From positions 1-25,886 of the forward strand of contig NZ_JAQIVI010000272.1 in NCBI RefSeq assembly GCF_028618695.1: a DNA stretch of 25,886 nucleotides, read 5' to 3'. Position numbers and translations under genes: made by a program. This document shows positions 1 through 7,245 of the stretch, piece by piece. The first letter of the stretch is position 1, and each line of letters begins with the position of its first letter. The notes under the pieces are model-generated. The model was not told the DNA's origin and ran no database searches. It worked only from the letters and a program-made list of their open reading frames with translations. Source of the DNA: Natrinema soli. GTDB lineage: Archaea; Halobacteriota; Halobacteria; Halobacteriales; Natrialbaceae.

Positions 1-1
1 G

Positions 2-328
2 GTGGATGTCCGCGAACACCGGGCGCGCACCGACCCGTCGCACGGCGTTCGCCGTCGCGATGAACGTGAACGAGGGGACGATCACCTCGTCGCCCTCGCC
101 GACGCCGTGGGCGGTCAGCGCGGCCACCAGTGCGGTCGTCCCCGAATTGACCGTCACCGCGTGTTCGACGCCGAGATACTCCTCGAGACCCGCTTCGAAC
201 GCCTCGACGTACGGCCCGTTCGCCCAGTAGCTCCCTCGTGTGATAGAATCGACGGCGTTGGCCACGTCCCGCTGGTCCCACGGAATTTCGAACAACGGTA
301 TCGAGTCGTTCATCGACTCGTCCGTCAT
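2..328 (-). CDS. DegT/DnrJ/EryC1/StrS-family aminotransferase, N-terminal part (runs off left edge)
   Basis: The minus strand reads 109 codons from an ATG at 328 and is still open at the window edge. The N-terminus carries the usual features of the PLP-dependent sugar aminotransferase family: IPLFEIPWD near residue 9, a GSYWANGPYVEAFE stretch (about residues 30-43), the phosphate-binding NSGTTAL motif followed by ALTAHGVGEGDEVIVPSFTF, and ARPVFADIH at the edge. The family converts keto-sugars to amino-sugars, often for surface glycans. The PLP lysine lies outside the window. A second ATG five codons downstream is possible. An AT-rich TACTTAATTC lies about 20 nt upstream and could be a TATA box for a nearly leaderless transcript. 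The family call is firm; the substrate cannot be told. Confidence 0.9.
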   Translation of the reverse strand, partial: MTDESMNDSIPLFEIPWDQRDVANAVDSITRGSYWANGPYVEAFEAGLEEYLGVEHAVTVNSGTTALVAALTAHGVGEGDEVIVPSFTFIATANAVRRVGARPVFADIH

Positions 329-392
329 CGAGCGATGAATTAAGTAGACGTTCGTTACCGTCCGGAAGACTGGCGTTTCGTCCGTTCTATTC

Positions 393-704
393 GCACAATC
401 GACGGAACGACGCTGGCCGTCCACTCAGTCGTGCTCATGCGGTTTCACCGCCGACAGGGACTGGAATGCAGCCGACAACATCTTGGTACGCGGACTGAAG
501 CAAGGAGGGACGGACTGTCCCGAATCAACGTCCTCAGAATCGCTGTGCGATTCTGATGGGCTGCGAAAATCACGCAGTGATTTTCGAACGCCTGCGGAGA
601 CTGTGCTTCCTACGGGAACCGATTCGGTTCCTGCAAAGCGCGTCGTGGAAACAGGAAGCCCCATCTGCTCACGGGCGCAAAGCGCCCGTTCGCATGGTCC
701 GTGA
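393..704 (+). pseudogene. 3' remnant of an IS200/IS605 (IS1341-type) tnpB
   Basis: An open plus-strand frame encodes a TnpB-like C-terminus without the rest of the protein. A CSCGF element resembling the last zinc-finger cysteines is followed by TADRDWNAADNILVRGL, which matches the RuvC-III D-R-D-x-N-A-A-x-N-I motif of TnpB. The tail, with PAETVLPTGTDSVPAKR and then VVETGSP, is of the kind seen in haloarchaeal TnpB proteins. The stop is TGA at 702-704. The left limit is approximate: sequence before about 410 is poorly conserved, and the large N-terminal part is missing, so the gene is dead. The remnant sits between the promoter of the aminotransferase and the 3' end of uspA. The family call comes from remembered motifs, not from an alignment. 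Confidence 0.65.
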
Positions 705-766
705 GACGAAGGTCTCACGCTCCCCTCAAGGAGCGAGCATGAGCGAGCGAGTAGGGTGGGGAGGAA
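534..766 (+). ncRNA. Tandem hairpin array at a tnpB 3' end; candidate omegaRNA/sotRNA and right end of the element
   Basis: Successive near-perfect hairpins lie on the tnpB sense strand. They are TCAGAATCGC/TGT loop (534-556, 10 bp), CGAAAATCAC/GCA loop (564-586, 10 bp), GGAACCG/ATT loop (615-631, 7 bp) enclosed by GCTTCCT (605-611) pairing with AGGAAGC (653-659), ACGGGCGC/AAA loop (671-689, 8 bp), CGTGAGAC/GAAG loop (700-719, 8 bp), and a weaker CGCTCC/GGAGCG (718-735). The tail, from 731, is GAGCGAG-rich and ends in GGGTGGGGAGG. Overlap with the tnpB 3' end is known for archaeal sense-overlapping transcripts and TnpB guide RNAs. That this copy is transcribed is inference. Confidence 0.45.
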
Positions 767-767
767 G

Positions 768-1151
768 TCACAGGGAAGGGATCGGAACGACGACGACCGG
801 CCGTTTTGCGTCCTCGAGGAGCCGTCGTGCGGTCGAGCCGAGTTCGCGCGTCGCATCGGGATCGCCGCCGTGTGCGCCGATGACGATTTCGTCGACATCG
901 AACTCCTTCGCTGCCTCGGCGAGCGTGTCCGCGGGGGGACCGGAGCGACGCTCGGTCGCGACATCGCCGACGGTCGCGAGTCGAACGGAAACCACGTTCA
1001 GCGCTTCGTCGCCGTCGCGGCGCGCCGTCGGATCGTCGGGCGGAACGACCGCGATCACGGTCACGGTGTCGTCGCCCGTCGCTCGCTCGTCGAAATAGTC
1101 ACAGATCGCCGCCGTCGTGTGGACGGAGTCGGTTCCCGCGAGATAGTGCAT
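768..1151 (-). CDS. Universal stress protein UspA family, small single-domain
   Basis: This 127-residue protein has the complete UspA fold length. The ATP-binding motif G-2x-G-9x-G-S is intact: G92-A-H-G95, nine residues, then G105-S106. The C-terminal beta strand is KRPVVVVPIP. An ATP-binding cytoplasmic stress protein is therefore likely; its partner is unknown. The frame stays open upstream to 1616, but ATG at 1151 starts the domain correctly (MHYLAGTDSVH), and the extension is arginine-rich and not UspA-like. The stop codon touches the right end of the tnpB remnant, so the mobile element seems to have landed just at the 3' end of this gene. Confidence 0.85.
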   Translation of the reverse strand: MHYLAGTDSVHTTAAICDYFDERATGDDTVTVIAVVPPDDPTARRDGDEALNVVSVRLATVGDVATERRSGPPADTLAEAAKEFDVDEIVIGAHGGDPDATRELGSTARRLLEDAKRPVVVVPIPSL

Positions 1152-1581
1152 AGCGGATCGACGCTGTCGATCTCGAAGAAAGCTCCGGAAAGTACCACCG
1201 AGACGCCACGGGGACACGGTCGTTTCCGATTCGGAAGGACGCCGTATTTTCTGACCCAGAGAACGCACTCCTATCACTAATACGACGGCACTGTCACGAA
1301 CGCACGGGGGACGAGAGAGGCCATCCCCGCGCGCCTTGGTGGTCCCCCGTGCTTCCCCGAATCCGATCATCCCAGGGTCGCGACGCACGTCCCACGCAGT
1401 CCCGCAATTTTCCCTCTCACGGGGCCGCGTTGCGTCGGCGCCCCTTCTCACTGCCGACAGGGTTCGGTCGTCGGTAGATCGCTTCGGCCCGCTCCCGTCG
1501 CTAGCGGTACTGAGATCCCGTTGACCCGATTCCTTCTCGACGCTGTCGTTCGCTACTGGTGACCGTCCTCCGACGGTGCCG
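1152..1581. other. Gene-free stretch of 430 bp
   Basis: No convincing gene or RNA was found here. The open frames have arginine/serine-rich translations typical of antisense reading of GC-rich DNA. The part next to 1151 should hold the uspA promoter. A lone GGCACTGTC at 1286-1294 resembles the tip of the MITE at 11169-11400 but has no partner. Confidence 0.4.
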
Positions 1582-1893
1582 TCAATGGTGACCGTACAAC
1601 GAATACGTGATCGCAACGAGGCCGAGCAGCCGGCTCACGTTCTCGAGCAGCGCGATGACGACCCGCTCGGGATCGACCAGCGTCGTGACCGCGACGTTGA
1701 GCAGGAACGGGAACAGCGTCAACAGGAGGAGCCCGAGCGCGAGATACAGCATGGACCGGGCGTCGTTCCGGCGGTAGCCACGGTAGGCCTGATAGGCGAT
1801 GAGCGTTCCGAAGAGCGCGACGAGGAAGAGACTCGCGACGGTCAACAGTTCGAACAACGTCGCCTCGTCGACCCGCACGACGTTCCGACTCAT
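1582..1893 (-). CDS. Small membrane protein coupled to wHTH regulator (DUF7521-like)
   Basis: The product has 103 residues. Three hydrophobic segments are visible: about residues 13-35 (LFELLTVASLFLVALFGTLI), 47-70 (SMLYLALGLLLLTLFPFLLN) and 78-100 (PERVVIALLENVSRLLGLVA). Between the first two is a basic, aromatic loop (YQAYRGYRRNDARS). Small haloarchaeal proteins of this kind sit directly after winged-helix regulators, and the DUF7521 label is from memory. The ATG at 1893 overlaps the TGA of the upstream gene by 4 nt (ATGA), which suggests translational coupling. A role in sensing or signalling at the membrane together with the regulator is possible, but the function is unknown. Confidence 0.7.
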   Translation of the reverse strand: MSRNVVRVDEATLFELLTVASLFLVALFGTLIAYQAYRGYRRNDARSMLYLALGLLLLTLFPFLLNVAVTTLVDPERVVIALLENVSRLLGLVAITYSLYGHH

Positions 1894-2237
1894 CGCATCC
1901 CCTCCCACATGCGCGTGAACTTGTCGGCGACGTCTTCCTCGCGGTACGTCAGCTCCAGCGAGAACGAGCCCTCGTCCAGCGACAGTTCCAGCCGGTCGAG
2001 GTTCGCACTGTAGACGCTGTAGTGGTTGCCGTCCGGCGCGAGTTCCGTCTCTTCGATGACGAGGTGACACTCCTCGAGTCGGTCGAGTCGCCGATAGATC
2101 GTCGGGAGGGAGGCGTCACACCGTTCGCTCAGGGTACTAGCAGACATGGGTTCGACGCTCGTATGGGTGAGGATTTCACGTGCGTACTCGTCGTCGAGCA
2201 CCGCGAGCAGCGTCGACAAGTCGGTGTCCTCACTCAC
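1890..2237 (-). CDS. Winged-helix (ArsR-like) transcriptional regulator
   Basis: This 115-residue protein starts with GTG at 2237. Residues 5-60 form a winged helix: LLAVLDDEYAREILTHTS, MSASTLSERCDASLPTIYRRLDRLEE as the recognition part, then the wing HLVIEETELAPDGNHYSVY. The C-terminal half is a short beta-rich extension ending in DKFTRMWEGMR. Haloarchaea encode many such small HTH proteins. A TATA-like element (AGTTATACC on the minus strand, about 2262-2270) lies some 30 nt before the start, as expected for a leaderless transcript. The target genes are unknown; the coupled membrane protein is the likely partner. Confidence 0.8.
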   Translation of the reverse strand: MSEDTDLSTLLAVLDDEYAREILTHTSVEPMSASTLSERCDASLPTIYRRLDRLEECHLVIEETELAPDGNHYSVYSANLDRLELSLDEGSFSLELTYREEDVADKFTRMWEGMR

Positions 2238-2342
2238 TGGTATAGCTGTTCGTTTCGGTATAACTATGAAAAGCGGTCCGGTTTTTCTGAGCGAGAAAAG
2301 ACTCCTCGAGCCGTCGCGGGCAGCGACGGGATTTCGGAGCGG

Positions 2343-3253
2343 TCAGGCTGTCGTATCACTGTCGGCGTCCGTGCCGACGTAGCCAGTACTCAGTGCCCAC
2401 ACCGCGAGGAGACTCGGCAGGACGAGGATACTCGCGAGGAACGCGTATCCGATCGCGACGCTCGTAACGAAGCCAAAGCGCTGGAGCGACGGGACGAACG
2501 CGAGCACGAGGACGCCGAACCCGGCCGCGGTCGTCGCGGCGCTGGCCAGCAACGCGCCGCCGGTTCCGCGAACCGTCCGCCGAAGTGACGCGATGTGATC
2601 GCTGCCGCGTTGCTCCTCGAGGAACCGTTCGCCGATGTGAATGGCGTAGTCGACGCCGATCTCGATCGCGGCGATGATGGTCGTTTCGGGCATGAACGCG
2701 ATCCCCGCGAGGGACATCGTTCCGAACAACCACGTCTGTGCGGGCAAGACCGGGGCCATCACGACCGCACCGAGCGTGAGCGTGCGATAGCGGAGCCAGA
2801 AGATCAGCGTCAGGAACGCGACGATGACACCGAACGTGAGGAGGAATCCCTGAACGAGCGACGTGAGCAGGCCCCGCTGGACGAGTTCCTCGACGATCGG
2901 CTGGCCGGTGGCAGTCACCGTCAGGTCGGACGCTCCCTCGATCGTCGCGACCCCGCTATCTCCTCCGTGACGGTTCCGGTATCCGCCCCGCCGGAGAGCC
3001 CCACCGAGAGACGGAGCGCTCGATACTCGCCGTCGTCGCGGTGGATCGTCGCTTCGCCGGCCTCCGAGTCGGCAGCGTATACGGCGTCGTACACCGTGGT
3101 GAGGTTCTCATCGGGTACCCCGTCACCGTCCGTATCCGCCTCGTCCACGACGGCGGCGACCGTCTCGTTGGTCGCCGCGACCGACTCGATCGTCTCCAGT
3201 GGCCCGGTCGCCCGCAGGCTCCCGTCACCGAGCCCGGCTAGGTAGCGGCTCAA
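2343..3253 (-). pseudogene. RND/MMPL-family exporter, C-terminal fragment with a frameshift
   Basis: Two adjoining minus-strand frames together give about 300 residues of an RND superfamily (MMPL) exporter, which is normally about 750-1000 residues long. The first part (2921-3253) looks like a periplasmic-type loop with a DTDGDGVPDE calcium-like motif. The second (2343-2918) holds the final transmembrane bundle, with GVDYAIHIGERFLEE, the usual MMPL signature. The two are joined by a one-base loss. Adding one G to the run at 2951-2954 restores EIAGVATIEGASDLTVTATGQP. The 5' half is missing: homology stops at about 3235-3253, exactly where copy E of the 26-bp island motif lies. The first codon listed would be TTG. 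A sequencing error could explain the frameshift but not the truncation. Confidence 0.7.
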
Positions 3254-3260
3254 TGCACAG
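3235..3260 (+). repeat. 26-bp island motif, copy E (diverged centre)
   Basis: CGGCTAGGT (3235-3243) and ATGCACAG (3253-3260) stand at the same 26-bp spacing as in copy A at 8979-9004, but the nine central bases differ. It lies at the point where the MMPL exporter is cut off and so marks the left edge of the island. Confidence 0.55.
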
Positions 3261-3272
3261 TGTGGATGTTCG

Positions 3273-3380
3273 TTACAGCTTTTCTTTGACCGTATCGAAG
3301 AAGTCAGGTACGATATTGAGTCTCCATCTCAGAATCGCCCCCTCTCCACGTGAAATAAAGGGTGCTGTCGACGAAAGCAT
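3273..3380 (-). pseudogene. Short open frame, possible C-terminal scrap of a mobile-element protein
   Basis: A 35-codon minus-strand frame starts with ATG at 3380, contains FISRGEGAILRWRL and ends in VPDFFDTVKEKL with TAA at 3273-3275. It lies between the truncated exporter and the TetR gene and has no promoter of its own. It reads like the C-terminus of a transposase or similar protein, but I could not place it in a family. The opposite strand is also open here (a frame from 3254 to 3384), so the coding strand is uncertain. Confidence 0.25.
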
Positions 3381-3448
3381 CTGACTTATCTGACCGAAAT
3401 CGACTAATAGTCATATAGCATAGAGGGACGCATGGGATCTAAACGAAA

Positions 3449-3470
3449 GGGCAATACTGGCAGTTTGCCC
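3449..3470. promoter_or_regulatory. Inverted repeat upstream of the TetR gene, candidate operator
   Basis: GGGCAA (3449-3454) pairs with TTGCCC (3465-3470), and inside it ACTG (3456-3459) faces CAGT (3461-3464). This gives a nearly continuous dyad with a one-base offset, about 70 bp before the TetR start. A TATA-like CATATAG (3412-3418) lies upstream of it. TetR proteins often bind such dyads in their own promoter. The function is inferred from position only. Confidence 0.35.
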
Positions 3471-3540
3471 GAGCGACGTCTGCGACACAGAGAGGAGAAC
3501 GTACCAACGGCTCACCACCTCCCAATTCATCAGACTAACC

Positions 3541-4176
3541 ATGCCGACCTTCACTGATGCAAAGCGCGAGCGCGTCCGCGAGTCGCTCCGTGACGCCGGA
3601 CGCGAGTTCTTCGGTCGCTATGGTATCGATAAGACTACGATCTCGGAACTCACCAAGACGGCAGAAATCGGCAAAGGGACGTTCTACCAGTTCTACGATT
3701 CGAAAGAGGAACTGTATATAGATATTATTGAACAATACCTAGAAGAATACATTCCTCGGTTGCTGAGCAATTCCTTCGAAGCGTACGACGACCCAGAAAA
3801 GGCGATTGAAGCGTACCTCGAAGAGTCGATGGATGAGCTCAACTCCAACCCACTTCTCCGGCAGCTTTTTCTCGATGATGACGTCAATCAACTGCTTGAG
3901 CAGTTCTCTGACGAGGAACTCAGCGAGGGTCACGAGAGGTCAGTCGAGTTCTTCCTGCCGTATATCGAACAGTGGTACGACGAGAGTAAAGTTACCGGAC
4001 CCGATCCTGAGACAATCGCCCACACGCTTCGGCTGGTTACTCGCCTCGAATTCTCTAAGGAGCACGTCGGCCGAGAGCGATACCCTGCTGTCCGGGACAC
4101 GCTCATCTCCGCAGTCGCGGCTGGGATAACGGACGGAACCGACGAATCACCTTACTCGGAGGACCATCATGAGTGA
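3541..4176 (+). CDS. TetR/AcrR-family transcriptional regulator
   Basis: The product has 211 residues. The N-terminal HTH is clear at about residues 8-55: RVRESLRDAGREFFGRYGI, then KTTISELTKTAEIGKGTFYQFYDSKEELY. The C-terminal half is a helical ligand-binding domain, rich in acidic and aromatic residues, with no recognisable ligand signature. The gene overlaps the following phosphotransferase-like gene by 8 nt (4169-4176), so the two are cotranscribed and the regulator most likely controls that operon in response to a small molecule. Codon use is more AT-rich than in the flanking core genes, in keeping with an acquired module. The ATG at 3541 is the only reasonable start. Confidence 0.9.
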   Translation: MPTFTDAKRERVRESLRDAGREFFGRYGIDKTTISELTKTAEIGKGTFYQFYDSKEELYIDIIEQYLEEYIPRLLSNSFEAYDDPEKAIEAYLEESMDELNSNPLLRQLFLDDDVNQLLEQFSDEELSEGHERSVEFFLPYIEQWYDESKVTGPDPETIAHTLRLVTRLEFSKEHVGRERYPAVRDTLISAVAAGITDGTDESPYSEDHHE

Positions 4177-6880
4177 GAGTGAAGACGTCCAGACAGGGAC
4201 GTACGTCGTCGGATTCGACGACCCTGGTGCAACAGACCGCGCGCTCGTCGGTGGCAAGGGCGCGAACCTGGCACGGCTGGTTAGAACTGGTCTGCCGGTG
4301 CCTGCGGGATTCTGCGTGACGACTACTGCGTACGAGGCACTGATCGACGATCCGGCCATAGAGGATGCCATCGACGAACTCGCAGCGCTCGAGCCGACGG
4401 ACACGGCGGCGATCGCGGACGTGGGCGCCGCCCTCCGTACTCGGATCGAGGACTGTGACGTCCCTGAAGAGGTCCGAGACGCGATCGAGACTGCCCTCGA
4501 CGAGAAGGCGACCGATCCAGAACAGGCGTATGCGATTCGTTCGAGCGCGACGGCCGAAGACCTCCCCGATGCGTCGTTTGCGGGCCAACAGGAGACATTC
4601 CTCAACATTCACGGCGCGGATGCAATCGTCGATCGGATCCGTGCGTGCATGGCGAGCCTCTTCACTGACCGTGCAATCGCGTATCGAGCGAGGAACGATA
4701 TTCCACACGAAGAGGTCGCACTAGCGGTCGTTGTTCAACGAATGGTATCCTCGGACATCTCCGGTATCCTCTTTACAGCCGATCCGATGACGGGTAATCG
4801 GTACGTCTCAGTTATAGAGGGTGGTCTCGGTCTCGGTGAAGCGTTCGTCTCCGGCGAAATGGCCGCCGACACCATTCGAGTCGATACGCAAACCAAGGAG
4901 ATCCGTAACTACGAAGTCGGTGACCAGCAACGCACAATACGCACGCTTCCCGAAGGCGGTACCGAGACGAGAGACATCCCACCCGCCGAACGGAGGACCC
5001 GTATACTCTCGGATGAACAGGTGCAGCACCTCGTGGAACTCGGAACGGAAATCGAAGCGATATTCGACCAGCCACAGGACATCGAATGGTGTATCACCGA
5101 CGATGAGATCTACGTCGTCCAAGCACGGCCAATAACGTCGTTGTTCCCTGTCCCGTCGCCCGAGCCATCCGATGACCGATTGCATGTTTACGTCAGTATG
5201 GGACACATTCAGGCGTTTGCCGAGCCATTGCCGCCGCTCGTGCGCGATCTCTGGATGACGTTCATTCAAACGATGTACGCGAAATTCGGCTTCGGGGCCG
5301 ATACGCAGTGGGCTGTCGAGGCAGGCGGGCGCGTGTATATCGACATGACCACACAGTTACGAATCGGGCCTCTCCGGGACCAGCTCCCAGACCAACTGGC
5401 AGCAACCAGTGAACCGGCGAGTGCCGGTATCAAGGACATTCTGAGACGACGTGATGGGGAGTTCCGTGAGCAGCGGTCAGTCGGGGAAACTATCACAGCA
5501 GTGCCTAAGCTCGCCGCTGCAGCGTGGACGGGCGCGAGAACGGGATATCCACTTGTCTCCGCTCTGCTAGATGGCTTCGTTGGATCCTTTATTGGAGGGC
5601 CAGCCCCACCTGAGCACGAGAAGGCTAAATGGGTGGACTGGGGGCAGAATATTGCTGAACAAGTACGCGCCCCTGATACCCCCGAAGAGCGCTCGCGTGC
5701 CGTCTTCAACCAGTTGGACGACGTCATTCAGCTCCCATCCGTCGGTCCGTTGGTTGCTGCGTTCGCCGCAGGAAGCTGGCTCGAACGGTTGTGTTCGAAT
5801 ACCCAGGAAGAGATTGATGCCATCGGGAGAGGTTTTCCGGATGAACTGGTGACACAAATCAATCTCGGACTAGGTGATCTCGCGGATGTGGCTCGCGCTC
5901 ATCAAGAGGTCGCTGATTCTCTTCGACAGAACGCGTCTCTAGAGGAGATCGAATCCCTCGAAGGAGGGGAAGACTTCGTGAACGCATTCGAGGAGTTCCT
6001 CGACGAATTCGGTTACCGTGCGACCGGTGAAATAGATATCAGCCGTCCGCGGTGGCGTGATGATCCCTCAGTGCTGCTCGAGACAGTTCGCGCGAATCTC
6101 GACCACGGTGAGTCGGGCGAACACCGCGAGCATGTCCGGCGGATGGAACGTGAAGCACTGGACGCAGCCAAGCGGCTCGAACAGCGAGCTGATAATGGAT
6201 TGTTCGGATCGGCTCGAAAGCGTCTCGTTCATCGATTTATCAGAACGTATCGCGCCTATATCCAGACACGTGAGTACCCAAAACAGGGTCTGGCCCACAT
6301 ATTCACGGCGTGGCATGAAACACTCCGTGACGCCGGCGACCTACTCGTCACGGAGGGGATTTTGAACAGTTCCGACGACGTCTGGTTCCTCCGAAAAGGC
6401 GAATTGTTCGCTGCGCTCGATGGTGACTCGATCGCGGTCGATATCGACGCCAGACGCGCCGCGTTCGACCGCTACGCGGCACTGGATGCGCCACCAGTGT
6501 TGACGAGCGAAGGTGAAGCGCCAAGCGCGGACATCGAGCGTGAGGATGTCCCGGACGACGCACTCGTCGGAACCGGCGTGTCAGGTGGCATCGTCGAAGG
6601 ATCGGCACGAGTCGTGCACGATCCCGCAGAAGAGACGATCGAGAAAGATGAAATCCTCATCGCTCCGTCGTCCGATCCCGGCTGGACGCCGCTGTTCCTG
6701 AACGCAGCAGGTATCGTCGTCGAGGTAGGGGGGCGGCTGAGTCACGGCGCGCTCGTTGCACGCGAATACGGACTTCCAGGCGTGGTGTCGGTTCCCGAAG
6801 CGACTCGCCGCATCAAGACTGGACAGCGGGTGCGGATTGACGGAACTCGGGGAACGGTTGAGATCATCGAGGACGATTGA
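4169..6880 (+). CDS. Rifampin-phosphotransferase-like / PEP-utilising dikinase family enzyme
   Basis: The product has 903 residues. Residues 1-330 form the PPDK/PEP-synthase ATP-binding domain, with GGKGANL (28-34), the RSSATAEDLPDASFAGQQET block (124-143), DIEW (304-307) and QARPIT (318-323). A long, mostly helical middle region (about 330-790) follows. The C-terminus (about 796-903) is the swivelling phosphohistidine domain, with GGRLSHG and His859 as the predicted phosphocarrier. There is no PEP-binding TIM barrel after the His domain. The order ATP-grasp, substrate domain, His domain is that of rifampin phosphotransferase, which moves the beta-phosphate of ATP onto an antibiotic, and not that of PEP synthase. 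The substrate is unknown. It is cotranscribed with the TetR gene, which suggests inducible detoxification. Confidence 0.8.
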   Translation: MSESEDVQTGTYVVGFDDPGATDRALVGGKGANLARLVRTGLPVPAGFCVTTTAYEALIDDPAIEDAIDELAALEPTDTAAIADVGAALRTRIEDCDVPEEVRDAIETALDEKATDPEQAYAIRSSATAEDLPDASFAGQQETFLNIHGADAIVDRIRACMASLFTDRAIAYRARNDIPHEEVALAVVVQRMVSSDISGILFTADPMTGNRYVSVIEGGLGLGEAFVSGEMAADTIRVDTQTKEIRNYEVGDQQRTIRTLPEGGTETRDIPPAERRTRILSDEQVQHLVELGTEIEAIFDQPQDIEWCITDDEIYVVQARPITSLFPVPSPEPSDDRLHVYVSMGHIQAFAEPLPPLVRDLWMTFIQTMYAKFGFGADTQWAVEAGGRVYIDMTTQLRIGPLRDQLPDQLAATSEPASAGIKDILRRRDGEFREQRSVGETITAVPKLAAAAWTGARTGYPLVSALLDGFVGSFIGGPAPPEHEKAKWVDWGQNIAEQVRAPDTPEERSRAVFNQLDDVIQLPSVGPLVAAFAAGSWLERLCSNTQEEIDAIGRGFPDELVTQINLGLGDLADVARAHQEVADSLRQNASLEEIESLEGGEDFVNAFEEFLDEFGYRATGEIDISRPRWRDDPSVLLETVRANLDHGESGEHREHVRRMEREALDAAKRLEQRADNGLFGSARKRLVHRFIRTYRAYIQTREYPKQGLAHIFTAWHETLRDAGDLLVTEGILNSSDDVWFLRKGELFAALDGDSIAVDIDARRAAFDRYAALDAPPVLTSEGEAPSADIEREDVPDDALVGTGVSGGIVEGSARVVHDPAEETIEKDEILIAPSSDPGWTPLFLNAAGIVVEVGGRLSHGALVAREYGLPGVVSVPEATRRIKTGQRVRIDGTRGTVEIIEDD

Positions 6881-7034
6881 TGGCTCACTCACTGGATCTT
6901 CTGAATCGTTCTGGAAAATCAGCTTCGGTAGTTCAAAGAAGTTCGATATTCTGCAGAGACTGAATCAGGGAGATAGTGTACTTGTGCATAGTGCGTGTTG
7001 AATCCAATCCAACCAGCCTACATTTCGGCGGTGG

Positions 7035-7060
7035 CTATGTATAACGAATCGACCTAGCCG
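7035..7060 (-). repeat. 26-bp island motif, copy D (inverted)
   Basis: On the minus strand this reads CGGCTAGGTCGATTCGT, then TATACATAG. Eighteen bases (7044-7061) are identical to copy C at 11423-11440. Relative to copy E it is inverted, so E and D face inward around the TetR/phosphotransferase module. The TAG (7056-7054) ends the 46-codon frame upstream. Confidence 0.65.
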
Positions 7061-7194
7061 ACTTCTGCCGTCAGCCAGTTTCCTGCGGAGGACGTGGCAC
7101 AGTTCATGCAGTCCGGGATCGAGTCCGGCAAGAACAGACACTCGTAGCGGACGGCGTTCGCTTGACCGAACCGTTCTGTATACCGGAATATGGT
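7054..7194 (-). pseudogene. Fragment ORF with a C-x2-C pair ending in motif copy D
   Basis: A 46-codon open frame without a usable ATG at its head contains RFGQANAVRYECLFLPDS, IPDCMNCATSSAG and NWLTAEVG, and stops at the TAG inside motif D. The IPDCMNC piece resembles the start of small haloarchaeal zinc-finger proteins, and an internal ATG (MNCATSS) exists. It could be the surviving 3' part of a gene cut by rearrangement. Confidence 0.25.
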
Positions 7195-7245
7195 TTATCT
7201 GGGCGGTCAGTGCCCGATCGAGCCGTCTCAGGGGCGATCGGCCGT

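Larger units (their letters stand above)
6881..7245. other. Gene-poor gap of 365 bp with a motif copy and a fragment ORF
   Basis: The gap between the phosphotransferase-like gene and the hydrolase, which converge on it, holds motif copy D (7035-7060, minus) and a 46-codon minus-strand open frame (7054-7194). No gene is visible in 6881-7030. TGTGCATAG at about 6984 resembles the tail of the motif. Confidence 0.4.

Noticed and set aside
534..719. CRISPR array
   Set aside because: The hairpins differ in sequence and spacing; there is no repeated unit with spacers, here or elsewhere in the window.
425..964. 179-codon minus-strand open frame
   Set aside because: It is the antisense of the tnpB remnant and continues in the wrong frame over uspA; the translation is Ser/Arg-rich with no domain.
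1286..1294. GGCACTGTC, like the MITE tip
   Set aside because: No inverted partner, no extended TIR match and no target duplication nearby.
1576..2588. Long plus-strand frames opposite the wHTH and MMPL genes
   Set aside because: Glu/Arg-rich shadow translations of clear minus-strand genes.
4169..6880. Annotation of the large gene as PEP synthase (ppsA)
   Set aside because: The PEP-binding TIM barrel after the His domain is missing and the His domain is at the extreme C-terminus.
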